From assembly GCA_937871505.1 (NCBI GenBank), contig CALMPF010000057.1, forward strand, positions 62,001 to 126,000: a stretch of DNA of 64,000 nucleotides. The letters are read 5' to 3'. This stretch comes from an uncultured Planctomycetia bacterium. GTDB lineage: Bacteria > Planctomycetota > Phycisphaerae > Phycisphaerales > SM1A02. The notes beneath the pieces are model-generated. The model was not told the DNA's origin and made no database searches. It saw nothing but the letters and a program-made list of their open reading frames with translations. Positions 47,644 to 57,841 of this stretch are shown one piece after another. Every line of letters starts with the position of its first letter. Position 1 is the stretch's first letter. The position numbers and the translations under genes are program-made.

Positions 47644-49296
47644 ATGAGCGGATCATCGCTGAGCCGTCTGGCCCGCGAGGCCGCGCCCGGATCGCTGCGC
47701 CGGGCGCCGGCGCGGCGCTCCGCGCCGCTGGCGCGCTCTTGCGCGCTCCTCCTCAGCGCCGCCGCCTGCGCGCCCGCGCTCCCTCCCCCCGGGCCGGCCG
47801 GGCGCTCGGAGTCTCCGGGACAGGCGCTCGCCCGGCCGACGGCGCCCGCTCCGCGATTCGAGTTCCGGGAGGTCGCGCGCTTCGAGGCGTGGCGCAACGC
47901 CTCCGCCGACGCGCCTGCGGCGGCCGAGATCGTCGCGGCGAACGAGGACGGGACGCTGCTCGCGTACACCGATCCGCGCTCGCGTCGGATCGGGTTCGTC
48001 GATCTGCGCGATCCGCGGGCGCCGCTGCCGCTCGGTGCCGTCGAGGTCGCGGGGGAGCCGACGTCGGTGGCCATCCGCGGAGCCCGGGCCCTCGCGGTCG
48101 TCGATGCCGGCCGGGACCCGGAGGCGCCCGCGGGAGCGCTGCTGGTGATCGATCTCGCGACGCGTCGCATCGAGCGGACCATCGACCTTGGCGGCCAGCC
48201 CGACTCCATCGCGGTCGCGCCCGACGGACGCTTCGCGGCGATCGCCATCGAGAACCAGCGCGACGAGAAGCGCCCCGGTCCGCCGATGCCGCAGCTTCCC
48301 GGGGGGTTCCTCGTGATCGTCGATCTCGTCGGCGAGCCGTCGGCGTGGAGACTGCGCCGCGTCGAGCTGGCGGGGATCGCCGAGCTCTGGCCGCAGGACC
48401 CCGAGCCGGAGTTCGTCGCCATCAGTGCGCGCGGCATCGCGGCGGTGACGCTCCAGGAGAACAACCACATCGTGCTCGTCGATCTGGCGCAGGGAACCGT
48501 CGTCGGGGCGTTCTCCGCGGGGTTCGTCGACCTGGAGGGCGTCGAGGTCGACGAAGCGGGCCTGGAGCGGCGCGGCGCGCCGCGCCGGATCGGCGCTCGC
48601 CGCGCAGCGCCGCGCGAGCCGGACGGGATCGCCTGGGTCGGCGCCGAGGCGCTCGTCACCGCCAACGAGGGCGATCTGGACGGCGGCACGCGCGGCTTCA
48701 CGCTCTTCGACCTCGAGGGCCGGGTGCTGCATGACTCCGGCGACGAGCTCGAGCGCCTCGCGCTGCGTCGCCGCGTCTATCCCTTCGCGCGGGCCGAGCG
48801 GCGCGGAGTCGAGCCGGAGGGCGTCGCCTTCGCGGAGTTCTCCCTGCCGTGGGGTGCCGAGCCGCTGCTCTTCGTCGCCGCCGAGCGCGGGAACTTCGTC
48901 TCGGTGCATCGGCTCCCGGCGGCCCCGCAGGTCGAGGCTGCCGAAGGCGCTTCGCGGGCGGGCCCCGCGCGCGGCGCGCCGCTCGCCCGCCCGGAGTTCC
49001 TTCAGCTCATTCCGGTCGGCCCGGCGCCCGAGGGGCTTCTCCCGATCCCGTCGCGCGGGCTGCTGGTGGTGGCGAGCGAGCTCGACGATGCGGCGGCGGG
49101 GGTGCGTTCGGCGATTGCGATCCTCGAGCTGACGGTGATCCCGGAGGAGCCCGGGGAGCGCGGTGCAGGAGGTGCGGACGAGCGCGCGGTGCCGCCGCGC
49201 GCGCAGGAGGCGAGCGCGCCCGGGACGCTGCCGGATGCGCCGGCCACTCCGACGGGGGCAGAGGGAGGCCGAGGGAGGCAGGGCGGCGCACGCTGA
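47644..49296 (+). CDS. Beta-propeller lipoprotein
   Basis: 550 residues. The signal LLLSAAACAP suggests a lipoprotein. The body is a propeller of the LVIVD / choice-of-anchor-I kind: VAANEDGTLLAYTDPRSRRIGFVDL, LVTANEGDLDGG with FTLFDLEGRVLHDSGDELE, VEPEGVAFAEF, and EGLLPIPSRGLLVVASELDD. Related proteins are surface or phytase-like beta-propellers; no catalytic site is evident. The C-terminal 60 residues are low complexity. A GTG at 47629 overlapping the protease stop is an alternative start. Confidence 0.75.
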   Translation: MSGSSLSRLAREAAPGSLRRAPARRSAPLARSCALLLSAAACAPALPPPGPAGRSESPGQALARPTAPAPRFEFREVARFEAWRNASADAPAAAEIVAANEDGTLLAYTDPRSRRIGFVDLRDPRAPLPLGAVEVAGEPTSVAIRGARALAVVDAGRDPEAPAGALLVIDLATRRIERTIDLGGQPDSIAVAPDGRFAAIAIENQRDEKRPGPPMPQLPGGFLVIVDLVGEPSAWRLRRVELAGIAELWPQDPEPEFVAISARGIAAVTLQENNHIVLVDLAQGTVVGAFSAGFVDLEGVEVDEAGLERRGAPRRIGARRAAPREPDGIAWVGAEALVTANEGDLDGGTRGFTLFDLEGRVLHDSGDELERLALRRRVYPFARAERRGVEPEGVAFAEFSLPWGAEPLLFVAAERGNFVSVHRLPAAPQVEAAEGASRAGPARGAPLARPEFLQLIPVGPAPEGLLPIPSRGLLVVASELDDAAAGVRSAIAILELTVIPEEPGERGAGGADERAVPPRAQEASAPGTLPDAPATPTGAEGGRGRQGGAR

Positions 49297-49407
49297 CCGA
49301 CGCATCCTGCGTCGGGACGATGCCGCGCCCGCGGTGGACAGCCGGAGGGACCCGCGGTAGCGTCGGCCGCTCCTGCGGCCGCGTCGGCGGCGCGAGACCT
49401 CGCCAGC

Positions 49408-51603
49408 ATGTCCGATCCCCCCAACAGCCCTGATGACGCGAGCCGCAGCCCCGGGCCACCCGCTGTCGGGGACGCAGGGTCCGGGCATCGAGCGGACGCC
49501 GCATCGGACTCGGCGGACGGTTCCGGCTCGGGTTCACTCTCAGCGGCCGGATCGGGCGGCGGTTCAAGCTTGATGGCGCCCTCCGGTTCGGGCGCCGGCT
49601 CCGGTCGCGGGGCCGCGCGCCGGGCGCCGTCGATCCGCCGCATCGTCGCCATCACGATGATCGGACCGGTCGTCGCGCTGACCGTCCTCCTCGTGCTGCT
49701 CGCCGCGTACACCGGGCGGCGCGGCGCGGAGCGCGCGGCGGAGGGGAGGCTCGAGAACCTCACGCTCCGGGTTGCGGCGCAGGTCGGCCTCTTCCTCGGG
49801 CAGGCGGAGCGGCTGAGCAACTACACCGCGGCTCTCCTCGCCGATGGGGTCTTCCCGACGGAGGACGCCGCCGCGCAGCAGTCGTTCGTCGAGCAGCTCC
49901 GGGCGTTCCCCGCGGTCTCGGTGGCGATCCTCGCCGCCGCAGATGGAAGCGCCCGCGGAGCGATCCGCGATCCCGACGGCATCGTGCTCGTCGAGATCCG
50001 CGAGGGGGAGGCGATCGAGCGCAGCGTCGACGCCGGGGGGCGGATCGTGGTGGACCCGCCGCGGCGGCGCTATGCCCTCGATCCGCGGACCCGTCCGTGG
50101 TTCATCGTCGCGCGCGAGCTCGACGAGGCTGCGCTGCGCGACCCCTCGGCGCCGAGGGCGGCATGGACGGAGCCCTACGCCTTCGTGCGCCGCGGCGTGG
50201 AGGGCTTCGATCTCGGCGTCAGCTTCGTCCGCGTCGTCAGCCGCCGCGACGGCGAGTTCGTCGGCGTGCTCTCGGTGGACGTGACCTTCGACGCGCTCGG
50301 TCGGTTCCTCCGCGACGAGGCCGAAGAGGGAGTCGTTCTCCAGGTCGCCGACCCGCTCCAGCTCGTTGCGACCTCGCGGGGCGCGGCGGTCGAATCCGAC
50401 GGCAGCCAGCGCTGGCTCGATCCGGCGCTGCGCGGGGCGCTCGGGCCGGAGATCAGTTTCGAAGGCGGACCGAGCTTCGTCAGGGCCACGATCGACGGGA
50501 CGCGCTTCCGCGCCGCGGTGGCGCCCCTGCGGCTCGACGCGCGGCGCGAGTGGGTCGTCGTCGCGGCGCTGCCGGAGAGCAGGATCTTCGCGGAGTCCGA
50601 CCGCTCCGCGCTCTGGATGGCGGCGCTGAGCGCGGTCGCCCTCGCCTCCGCGATCGGCGGGCTCCTCTGGCTCGGCGAGCGGGTGGCTGCGCCGATCCAG
50701 GCGCTCCAGCGCCATGTCCGGGCGCTGGGCGAGGGGGAGTTCGACCGGACGCTCGACCTGCACGCCTCCGGCGAGCTGGAGGATCTCTCCCGGGATCTCA
50801 ACGCGATGGGGCACGCCCTCCGCGATCGCATGCAGCTTCAGCAGTCCCTCGCCTTCGCGCGGCAGGTCCAGCAGGCGCTCCTTCCCGATCCATCGCTGGT
50901 GCGCCCGGGCCTGCGGCTCCTCGGCCACAGCGAGTTCTGCGACTCGACCGGCGGCGACTACTTCGACTTCTTCGAGCTGCCCGGGCGCGACGCGGTGCTC
51001 ATCGCCGTCGGCGACGTGATGGGGCACGGCGTCGCCAGCGCTCTTCTGATGGCCACCGCCCGGGCCGCGCTGCGCTCGGAGGCCCGGCGCTCCGAGTCGC
51101 CCGGGGCGATGCTCCTTCGCGTGGGAAACACGCTCCTCGAAAGCCGCGGACATGGGCACTTCATGACGATGTTCCTGCTCGTCGTGGAGCCGTCGCGCCG
51201 GCGCGTCCGCTGGGCGAACGCGGGACATGAGCCGGGGCTCCTGATCACGCCGGAGGGCGCCGTGCCGCTGGTGCTCGGCGGGGGCGACCTGCCGCTGGGA
51301 ATCGACGCGGGCGTCGTCTATCTCGAGTCGGTCATGGAGGACGTTCCGGCGGGCAGCCTGCTCTATCTCGGCACCGATGGCGTGACCGAGACCGCGCGCG
51401 GCGATGCGGCGCGGAGCGGCGAGGGACCGGGAGAGATCTTCGGATCGATCCGCGTCAACGCGTTCCTGCGCGACCGGGCGGGCGAAGCGCTCGAGGAGAT
51501 CCGCGACGGACTGCTGGCGCGCCTCGCGGAGCACCGCGGCGGCTCCACGCTGCGCGATGACCTGACCTTCGTCCTCGGGAGGATCGGGCAGCAGCCCGAG
51601 TGA
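49408..51603 (+). CDS. Membrane sensor with SpoIIE/PP2C-type phosphatase output
   Basis: 731 residues. A Gly/Ser-rich N terminus (1-75), TM1 (about 77-102), a large periplasmic Cache-like sensor (about 110-400, RYALDPRTRPWFI), TM2 (about 405-425), HAMP (about 430-480) and a SpoIIE phosphatase domain (about 490-730). Metal and substrate motifs include STGGDYFDFF, GDVMGHGVASALL, GTDGVTE and RDDLTFVLGRI. Such proteins dephosphorylate anti-anti-sigma factors and thus link an outside signal to a partner switch. No STAS or anti-sigma gene is nearby. Confidence 0.92.
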   Translation: MSDPPNSPDDASRSPGPPAVGDAGSGHRADAASDSADGSGSGSLSAAGSGGGSSLMAPSGSGAGSGRGAARRAPSIRRIVAITMIGPVVALTVLLVLLAAYTGRRGAERAAEGRLENLTLRVAAQVGLFLGQAERLSNYTAALLADGVFPTEDAAAQQSFVEQLRAFPAVSVAILAAADGSARGAIRDPDGIVLVEIREGEAIERSVDAGGRIVVDPPRRRYALDPRTRPWFIVARELDEAALRDPSAPRAAWTEPYAFVRRGVEGFDLGVSFVRVVSRRDGEFVGVLSVDVTFDALGRFLRDEAEEGVVLQVADPLQLVATSRGAAVESDGSQRWLDPALRGALGPEISFEGGPSFVRATIDGTRFRAAVAPLRLDARREWVVVAALPESRIFAESDRSALWMAALSAVALASAIGGLLWLGERVAAPIQALQRHVRALGEGEFDRTLDLHASGELEDLSRDLNAMGHALRDRMQLQQSLAFARQVQQALLPDPSLVRPGLRLLGHSEFCDSTGGDYFDFFELPGRDAVLIAVGDVMGHGVASALLMATARAALRSEARRSESPGAMLLRVGNTLLESRGHGHFMTMFLLVVEPSRRRVRWANAGHEPGLLITPEGAVPLVLGGGDLPLGIDAGVVYLESVMEDVPAGSLLYLGTDGVTETARGDAARSGEGPGEIFGSIRVNAFLRDRAGEALEEIRDGLLARLAEHRGGSTLRDDLTFVLGRIGQQPE

Positions 51604-51763
51604 CCTTCGCCGCGCGCTGCGTGCCTCGCCGCCGCCTCGGCAAGCCGCATGGGAGCGCCGTCCGGCGGACCTCGACGTCCCTCCCGCCCTCGACGGCGGA
51701 GCCTGCGGCTCCCGCGGGCGCAGTTCGGCCGCAGGAGCGAACGCGACGCGGTACCCTCCCGCC

Positions 51764-52897
51764 ATGCGAGCCGTCGTCACCGGACAGATCGGGATGGACA
51801 AGAAGGCGTACCTCCGCGCGGTCGGCGACCGCGCGGGAGAGCGGGGGGGGCGGATCGAGCTCTTCAACGTCGGCGACATCATGTACGGCGAGGCCCCCGA
51901 CGTGCGCCCGGGACGGATCCTCGACCTGCCGCTTTCGCGCCTCAGCTCGCTCCGCCGCGCCGCGTTCAAGGACATCATCGCCGCGACGCTTCCGGTCGAG
52001 GAGCATCCGAACGTGATCGTGAACACCCACGCGACGTTCCGCTGGCGGCACGGGCTCTTCAGCGCCTTCGACTTCGACCAGATGAGCCGTCTCCGTCCCG
52101 ACATGTTCATCTGCCTCGTCGACAACGTCGAGGTCGTGCACCACCGCCTGCACGCGGAGCACATCATCGACGCGACGCTCAAGGACTGCATGGTCTGGCG
52201 CGAGGAGGAGATCCTCGCCACCGAGCTCCTCGCCCAGGCGATGGGCTGCCACAACCGCTTCTACATCCTCAGCCGCGGGCGGCAGAGCGACACGGTCGAG
52301 ACCTGCGTGCGGCTGGTGACCCGGCCCGAGATGCGCAAGGTCTACCCGAGCTTTCCGATGAGCCACGTCGTCGACATGCCGGAGGTGCTCGCCGAGATCG
52401 ACCACTTCCGCGCCGAGCTGGCTCGGCACTTCATCGCGTTCGATCCCGCGGACGTCGACGAGAAGCTGCTGCTCGACCGGGCCCTCGAAGCTGCGCGGGA
52501 GGGACGCGACTGGATCGAGGCGGCGCCGCACTCCTTCGGCGGCCGGGCGGGGAGCGATCCGCTGCGCGTCTCCGTCCGCGAGGTGCTCGACATCGCCGGG
52601 GACATCGACGGGCAGATCTACATGCGCGACTTCAAGCTGATCGACCAGTCGGACATGATCTGCTCGCTGATCCCCGAGCTTCCCAACGGGACCCCGGGGC
52701 TCTCCAGCGGAGTCGAGCGCGAGCTCCAGCATGCGTTCGAGCACACCAAGGAGGTCTACGTCATCTGGAAGCCGAAGAAGAACCCGTCGCCCTTCATCAC
52801 GGAGACGGCGACGAGGATCTTCGGGTCGGTCGACGACGCGCTGACCTACTTCGACGAGCGCGGCATGATCCCGATGATGAACCTCTTCGGGCACTGA
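51764..52897 (+). CDS. P-loop kinase-like protein with nucleoside deoxyribosyltransferase-like C terminus
   Basis: 377 residues. The N terminus MRAVVTGQIGMDKKAYLRAV resembles an adenylate-kinase-type P-loop, but the Walker A Gly-Lys-Ser/Thr is replaced by Met-Asp-Lys-Lys. The middle retains kinase-like strands (NVIVNTHATFRW, PDMFICLVDN). The C-terminal part (about 270-377, IDGQIYMRDFKLIDQSDM and a glycine/proline-rich loop then VYVIW) resembles the nucleoside 2-deoxyribosyltransferase fold. Function is unknown, perhaps nucleotide binding or hydrolysis. It lies 4 bp before truA. Confidence 0.72.
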   Translation: MRAVVTGQIGMDKKAYLRAVGDRAGERGGRIELFNVGDIMYGEAPDVRPGRILDLPLSRLSSLRRAAFKDIIAATLPVEEHPNVIVNTHATFRWRHGLFSAFDFDQMSRLRPDMFICLVDNVEVVHHRLHAEHIIDATLKDCMVWREEEILATELLAQAMGCHNRFYILSRGRQSDTVETCVRLVTRPEMRKVYPSFPMSHVVDMPEVLAEIDHFRAELARHFIAFDPADVDEKLLLDRALEAAREGRDWIEAAPHSFGGRAGSDPLRVSVREVLDIAGDIDGQIYMRDFKLIDQSDMICSLIPELPNGTPGLSSGVERELQHAFEHTKEVYVIWKPKKNPSPFITETATRIFGSVDDALTYFDERGMIPMMNLFGH

Positions 52898-52901
52898 CCC
52901 G

Positions 52902-53672
52902 ATGCCGCGCTACCGGCTCACCGTCGCCTACGACGGCACCGACTTCCACGGATGGCAGCGGCAGGAGCCGCCAGGCCGGGAGCCGCTGCGCACGGTCCAG
53001 GGGGTCCTCGACGAGGCGATCCGGCGCGTGCTGCGCGAGCCCGCCGAGGTCACGGGAGCGTCGCGCACCGATGCAGGAGTGCATGCGACAGGGCAGGTTG
53101 CGGCCTTCACCGCCGCACGGGAGATCCCGGCCGAGCGACTCGCGATGGCCCTCACCTCGGCGCTTCCGCCTGATGTCCAGGTGAACGAGTCGGCGGTCGT
53201 CATGGAGTCCTTCGATCCGATCTCCGAAGCGACGGCGAAGGGATACTCCTACTCGATCGTTCATGGCTCGCCCCCGGATTTCTGGCCGGATCTCTTCCGG
53301 CGGCGATACGTCTTTCGCGCCTGGCCGCGACTCGACCCGCGCGCGATGGCCGAGGGAGCGACTCACCTCGTGGGCGAGCACGACTTCACGAGCTTCGCGC
53401 ACGCGGCCCACCGTCGCGAGTCGCCGATCCGCCGCGTCCTTCGCTGCGACGTCATCGAGGAGGGGCCTCACGCGCTCCGCATCGAGATCGCCGGAACCGG
53501 GTTTCTCTACAACATGGTGCGGATCATCGCGGGCACGCTCGTGGATGTCGGCCGCGGTCGCCTGCGCCCGGATGACGTCGCCGTCATCCGAGACGCCCGC
53601 GACCGCGGCCGGGCCGGCCAGACGCTCCCCGCTCAGGGCCTCTGCCTGCGCTGGGTGGAGTACGGAGGCTGA
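52902..53672 (+). CDS. truA: tRNA pseudouridine synthase A
   Basis: Converts uridines 38-40 in the anticodon stem-loop of tRNA to pseudouridine. 256 residues, normal length, with YDGTDFHGWQRQ at the N terminus, the catalytic Asp57 in GASRTDAGVHATG, and late motifs HDFTSFAHA and GTGFLYNMVRIIAGTL. Start at ATG 52902, 4 bp after the preceding stop, so probably the end of an operon. The 173 bp that follow hold no gene. Confidence 0.97.
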   Translation: MPRYRLTVAYDGTDFHGWQRQEPPGREPLRTVQGVLDEAIRRVLREPAEVTGASRTDAGVHATGQVAAFTAAREIPAERLAMALTSALPPDVQVNESAVVMESFDPISEATAKGYSYSIVHGSPPDFWPDLFRRRYVFRAWPRLDPRAMAEGATHLVGEHDFTSFAHAAHRRESPIRRVLRCDVIEEGPHALRIEIAGTGFLYNMVRIIAGTLVDVGRGRLRPDDVAVIRDARDRGRAGQTLPAQGLCLRWVEYGG

Positions 53673-53845
53673 GGAGGCCCTCGCCGATCGGACCTGGCTG
53701 ATCGATCCACGTCGCGCGCCTGTGCGCCGCGGTGGCCGCGTCGGCCTGCGGCTCGCCCGCGCCGGGCCGTCCGGACGGTCGCCGCCTTCGCGGCCCTCTG
53801 CGGGTCCGCGTCGCTCGATGCGCTTGGCATGAGCGACGACTCGGG

Positions 53846-55408
53846 TCACTCCCCTCCGCCGATGATCGTGGCGCAGGGGATCCACGAGCAGACGTCGAGC
53901 TGCTCGCACGTGAACTCGACTCCGCCGCTCACGATGATCAGCGAGATGCGCAGGCAGACCGGCTTGCCGACGTGCGACGGAAGCGCGTTGAGCCTGATCT
54001 TCGGAAGCGTGGTCATGGTGCCGGGCGGAATCGGCGCGCTCAGGTTGACGAGCGGGTTGACCACGGTGAGGCCCGGAGGCCCGTAGACCACGTCGACGCG
54101 GATGCGGTTGATGGTGCAGGAGCACGAGGGGCTCGCCGGAATGCCGTTCGTGAGCGTGACGTTCTTGAGGACCGGCTCGGTGTTGAACACCCCCGGAATG
54201 ACGCCCGGCACCGTCTCGCACTCGAGCTCGGGGACTCGTGACGCATCGGAGTTGGGGATCGGCTGGCTGATCGTGAAGCAGCTCGAGAAGCAGTTCCCGA
54301 AGCCCTGATCGTTCGGTCCGAGCCCCGCCACGATGTTCGCATCCGAGAGATTGGTCAGCGTGACCCCCTGGGGACCGAGGGAGTTCAGGGAGACGAAGTA
54401 CTGGGTGGGGATCAGCGGAACGCTCTGGAACCAGGGAAGGAAGAGCGGCTGGCCGATGATGTAGTCGCCGCGCGGGAGATCGAGGAACGCCCAGTCGCCA
54501 CGGACATCGCTGATGGTCACCTCGAACACCGCAGGGGACGCGGGGGCGATGCGCTGGGCGACGACCGGATGGCCCGCCTGCCGGAAGCCGCGGTTGTCGA
54601 CGTTGGAGAAGTTGCACTGCACGTCGTGAAACGTCCGTCCCACGATCACGCTTCCTGAACAGCAATCGGGCTGGAGGAGCGACAGCTCGCCGGGGACGCT
54701 GCGGACGGTGCCCCTGAGGTTCAGGCCCAGCGGCCCGTTGCCGCCCGCGCGCGTGACTCGAGCGTACAGGAGGTTTTCGCCGGTCTGGACATTGAAGAGC
54801 CAGCGGGAGAGCGGTGTCGCCCCGGATCCGCCCGGATGCGTGCCGACGTGCGTCGCGCTGACGAATCCGGGAATGCCGAACGTCGCCAGCGGCTCGGGAT
54901 TCGAGATCGGAGGATTCAGGAAGAAGTCGACCTGATGGCCGCACTGCACGGTCATGTCGAGCCAGAGCGGGAGCGGGGCGCGGGCGCAGAACTTCATGCA
55001 GAAGATGAAGAAGGGATCGCTCCCGTTGCCCCACTCGTACGCGGTGTCGGTCGAGCCGATCCACTGCGAGCCGGCGATCGCGTTCGGCCAGAAGGCGTCC
55101 TTCGCGATGAGCCGCGCCGGGCGCGGCTCGTGCGTCTGGGTGAATGGATCGCGGACGACGCGCCACGCGACGTCCGGAACGGGGTGGTGCTCGCGACCGA
55201 GGATCGTGGCTCCCGCGCCGGTGCTGATGTTGAGGGTGTTGGTCCAGCAGAGACCGCCCGCCGTCCATCCCGAGCCGCTCGCGGCTGTGCTGCCGGTAGG
55301 AAGGACCTGTCCGTTGGCGCTCCCGGCAGGCGCTCCCGCAAGTGCAAGTGCCGTGAGTGCGAGTGCGGGGAAGGACCGACGACAGGCGCTGAGGTGAATC
55401 GAGTTCAT
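53846..55408 (-). CDS. Secreted protein of unknown function
   Basis: 520 residues with a clear signal peptide (SFPALALTALALAGAPAGSANG). The mature part is neutral, aromatic and cysteine-containing (about 14 Cys), with Pro/Thr/Asn-rich beta segments such as HVGTHPGGSGATPLSRW and GDWAFLDLPRGDYIIGQPLF. Disulfides are likely. No enzyme motif or dockerin tail is present. The start is backed by GGAG 7 nt upstream. Confidence 0.75.
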   Translation of the reverse strand: MNSIHLSACRRSFPALALTALALAGAPAGSANGQVLPTGSTAASGSGWTAGGLCWTNTLNISTGAGATILGREHHPVPDVAWRVVRDPFTQTHEPRPARLIAKDAFWPNAIAGSQWIGSTDTAYEWGNGSDPFFIFCMKFCARAPLPLWLDMTVQCGHQVDFFLNPPISNPEPLATFGIPGFVSATHVGTHPGGSGATPLSRWLFNVQTGENLLYARVTRAGGNGPLGLNLRGTVRSVPGELSLLQPDCCSGSVIVGRTFHDVQCNFSNVDNRGFRQAGHPVVAQRIAPASPAVFEVTISDVRGDWAFLDLPRGDYIIGQPLFLPWFQSVPLIPTQYFVSLNSLGPQGVTLTNLSDANIVAGLGPNDQGFGNCFSSCFTISQPIPNSDASRVPELECETVPGVIPGVFNTEPVLKNVTLTNGIPASPSCSCTINRIRVDVVYGPPGLTVVNPLVNLSAPIPPGTMTTLPKIRLNALPSHVGKPVCLRISLIIVSGGVEFTCEQLDVCSWIPCATIIGGGE

Positions 55409-55826
<418 letters not shown>

Positions 55827-57083
55827 ATGAACCGCATGACTCGCGTGAACCGCTCGAACCTCATGGCTCGGGGCCGGAGCACACTTCGCATCGCGCTCTA
55901 TGCAGCGATCGCCTCCGGCTCGCTCCTCTCCTCGGCGACCGCCCAGCACATCTTCACGCCGATTGCGACCTCGGGGCGCTTTCAGTTCCTGCCGGGCTCG
56001 GTGGGTGGCATCAACGATGCGGGCGAGGTCGCGTTCCGCGCCGGGCACTCGAACGTACTCGGGGTCTTCCGCGGTTCCGGAGGCGCAGCGCCCGCGGCGG
56101 TCGCGCTGGCGAACGGTCCGCTCGGCTACTTCCTCGGCCATGACCTCAACCTGCGCGGGCAGGTGGGCATCTGGGGACTTCCTCCGAGCGGACAGCTCGT
56201 CGCCGTGAGCGACGGGAGCGCGACGGCGATCACGCCGACCGTGCTGGGCGCGCCGCTCACCGATGCACGGCCCCCTGCGGTCGGGGATCTCGGGATCGCG
56301 ACCTTCTGGGCGCGGATCGCAGGAGCCTCGGGGATCTTCAGGTTCGACGCCTCAGGCACCTCTGCGGTCGCCTTGGCGCCGCTCGCGCTCGGGGGATACT
56401 CGTGGTTCTGCGAGGAGCCCTCGGTCAACACGGTCGGATCGATCGCCTTCCTCGGGGAGCGGGGGTCCGGCGTCGAGGAGATCCATCGGATCCACGGCGC
56501 CACCGGCGCCGACACGCTCATCGCCCAGAGCGGCGCGGGCTACATCCGCTTCGGCCATCGGACCCCGATCAACCAGCGCGGCGAGGTGGCGTTCCTCGCG
56601 CTCCTCGCCGGCGGCAGGGAGAGCCTGCGCGTGGGCGACGGCGTCAATCCCGACCGAGTCGTCGCCGAGACCGGGAGCGACTTCCTCTCCATCGGGCCGC
56701 GCTTCGCCCACAATCGCTGCGGCACCGTCGTCTTCGAGGCGCGGCTCCCCGGGGGTCTCCGGGGGATCTTCCTGGGCTCCGATCCGGCGAGCGACGTGGT
56801 CATCCGCGAGGGGAGCTACATCGGGTCGAAGAAGGTCGTCGGGCTCGAGCTCGGCGATCTCAACAACGGAGACGCGATCTCCTTCTCGGCGGTCTTCTCC
56901 GATGGCACCGCCGGCATCTACCGCGCCGAGCCCCGCATTCCGACGTGCGAACCCTGCCCGTGGGATCTCGACGGCGACGGCGACGTCGACGGCGACGACC
57001 TGACGCTCCTCCTCTCGGGCGTGCCGGGCGTCACGGGTGCCGATCTCCTCGCGCTGCTCGCCGGAGTCGGCGCGTGCCCGTGA
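55827..57083 (+). CDS. Secreted protein with dockerin-type tail
   Basis: 418 residues. ATG 55827 has an ideal AGGAGG 7 nt upstream; the frame opens earlier at 55737 but that part encodes the TC repeat. Signal peptide about 20-43 (YAAIASGSLLSSATAQ). The body has repeated blocks (VGGINDAGEVAFRA, INQRGEVAFLAL) about 50-60 residues apart, a propeller-like pattern seen in choice-of-anchor proteins. The C terminus ends in one clear dockerin-type loop, DLDGDGDVDGDDLTLLLSG, and a second degenerate segment. It is likely an exported surface protein; function unknown. Confidence 0.82.
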   Translation: MNRMTRVNRSNLMARGRSTLRIALYAAIASGSLLSSATAQHIFTPIATSGRFQFLPGSVGGINDAGEVAFRAGHSNVLGVFRGSGGAAPAAVALANGPLGYFLGHDLNLRGQVGIWGLPPSGQLVAVSDGSATAITPTVLGAPLTDARPPAVGDLGIATFWARIAGASGIFRFDASGTSAVALAPLALGGYSWFCEEPSVNTVGSIAFLGERGSGVEEIHRIHGATGADTLIAQSGAGYIRFGHRTPINQRGEVAFLALLAGGRESLRVGDGVNPDRVVAETGSDFLSIGPRFAHNRCGTVVFEARLPGGLRGIFLGSDPASDVVIREGSYIGSKKVVGLELGDLNNGDAISFSAVFSDGTAGIYRAEPRIPTCEPCPWDLDGDGDVDGDDLTLLLSGVPGVTGADLLALLAGVGACP

Positions 57084-57103
57084 TCGACGCGAAGTCCAGC
57101 CTT

Positions 57104-57126
57104 GCCGGACCGCGCCGCGGTCCGGC
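57104..57126. terminator. Hairpin between convergent genes
   Basis: A 10-bp perfect stem (GCCGGACCGC with GCGGTCCGGC) around a 3-nt loop lies between convergent stops at 57083 and 57137. Lacks a T-run. Candidate bidirectional terminator. Confidence 0.55.
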
Positions 57127-57136
57127 GAGGTCGCGG

Positions 57137-57841
57137 TCAGGTGAGGCGGTCGAGCGCGGTCAGCGCGATCGGCTCCCGGCACGAGAAGGGCTCGGCGGCG
57201 GCGACCCCGGCTCGGCTTCCGAAGTAGCGCAGCGCCGCGTCGACCCACTGGAGCACGCCGCGGTTGCGCTCGTTGGCGATGAACTGGCTGTGGTAGCAGA
57301 GAATCGCCTTGCGCTTCCGCTCCTCGTATCCGGTCACGTCGATGAGGAACGTCGGGTCGGCGACGCGGCGAAGATGCGTTGCGTAGTAGTGAAAGAGCCA
57401 GCGCGGGTAGATCGGCTCGCCGGGGAGCTCGATCCGGGTGAGCTTCGCGTCGAAGCGGGCGTCCTCGACGATCCGCGTCGTGGCGAGGTGGTCGGGATGG
57501 GCGTCCTCGGGATGCGGCGCGAAGAGAACCGAGGCCCGATGGGTGCGGATGAGACCCGCGACCCTGTGACGAGCCTCGATCGAGTGCTCGACGAAGCGGT
57601 TGCGAAAGCCGAGGTTGGTCCGCTTCACGCCGAGGATCTGCGTCGCCGCCTCCGTCTCACGGGCGCGGATCAGCGGCGTTCCGTGCGGGGTCGGTTCGCC
57701 GTCGGTCATGTCCGCGACGAGGACGTCGTGTCCGTCGTCGACGAGCTTCGCGAGGGTGCCTCCCATCGCGAGCTCGGCGTCGTCGGGATGCGGGGCGACG
57801 ACGAGGATCCGCAGCGGTTCGGCGAGAGGTCGGGGAGACAT
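57137..57841 (-). CDS. bshB1: PIG-L family deacetylase, BshB1-like
   Basis: 234 residues with the zinc motif APHPDDAE (16-23), HPEDAHPDH (third ligand) and a C-terminal CYHSQF, the pattern of N-acetylglucosaminyl-malate deacetylases that make the bacillithiol precursor GlcN-malate. The symbol is tentative: other PIG-L enzymes (mycothiol or sugar-lipid deacetylases) share the motifs, and no bshA or bshC is in the window. Cytoplasmic by lack of signal. Confidence 0.8.
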   Translation of the reverse strand: MSPRPLAEPLRILVVAPHPDDAELAMGGTLAKLVDDGHDVLVADMTDGEPTPHGTPLIRARETEAATQILGVKRTNLGFRNRFVEHSIEARHRVAGLIRTHRASVLFAPHPEDAHPDHLATTRIVEDARFDAKLTRIELPGEPIYPRWLFHYYATHLRRVADPTFLIDVTGYEERKRKAILCYHSQFIANERNRGVLQWVDAALRYFGSRAGVAAAEPFSCREPIALTALDRLT

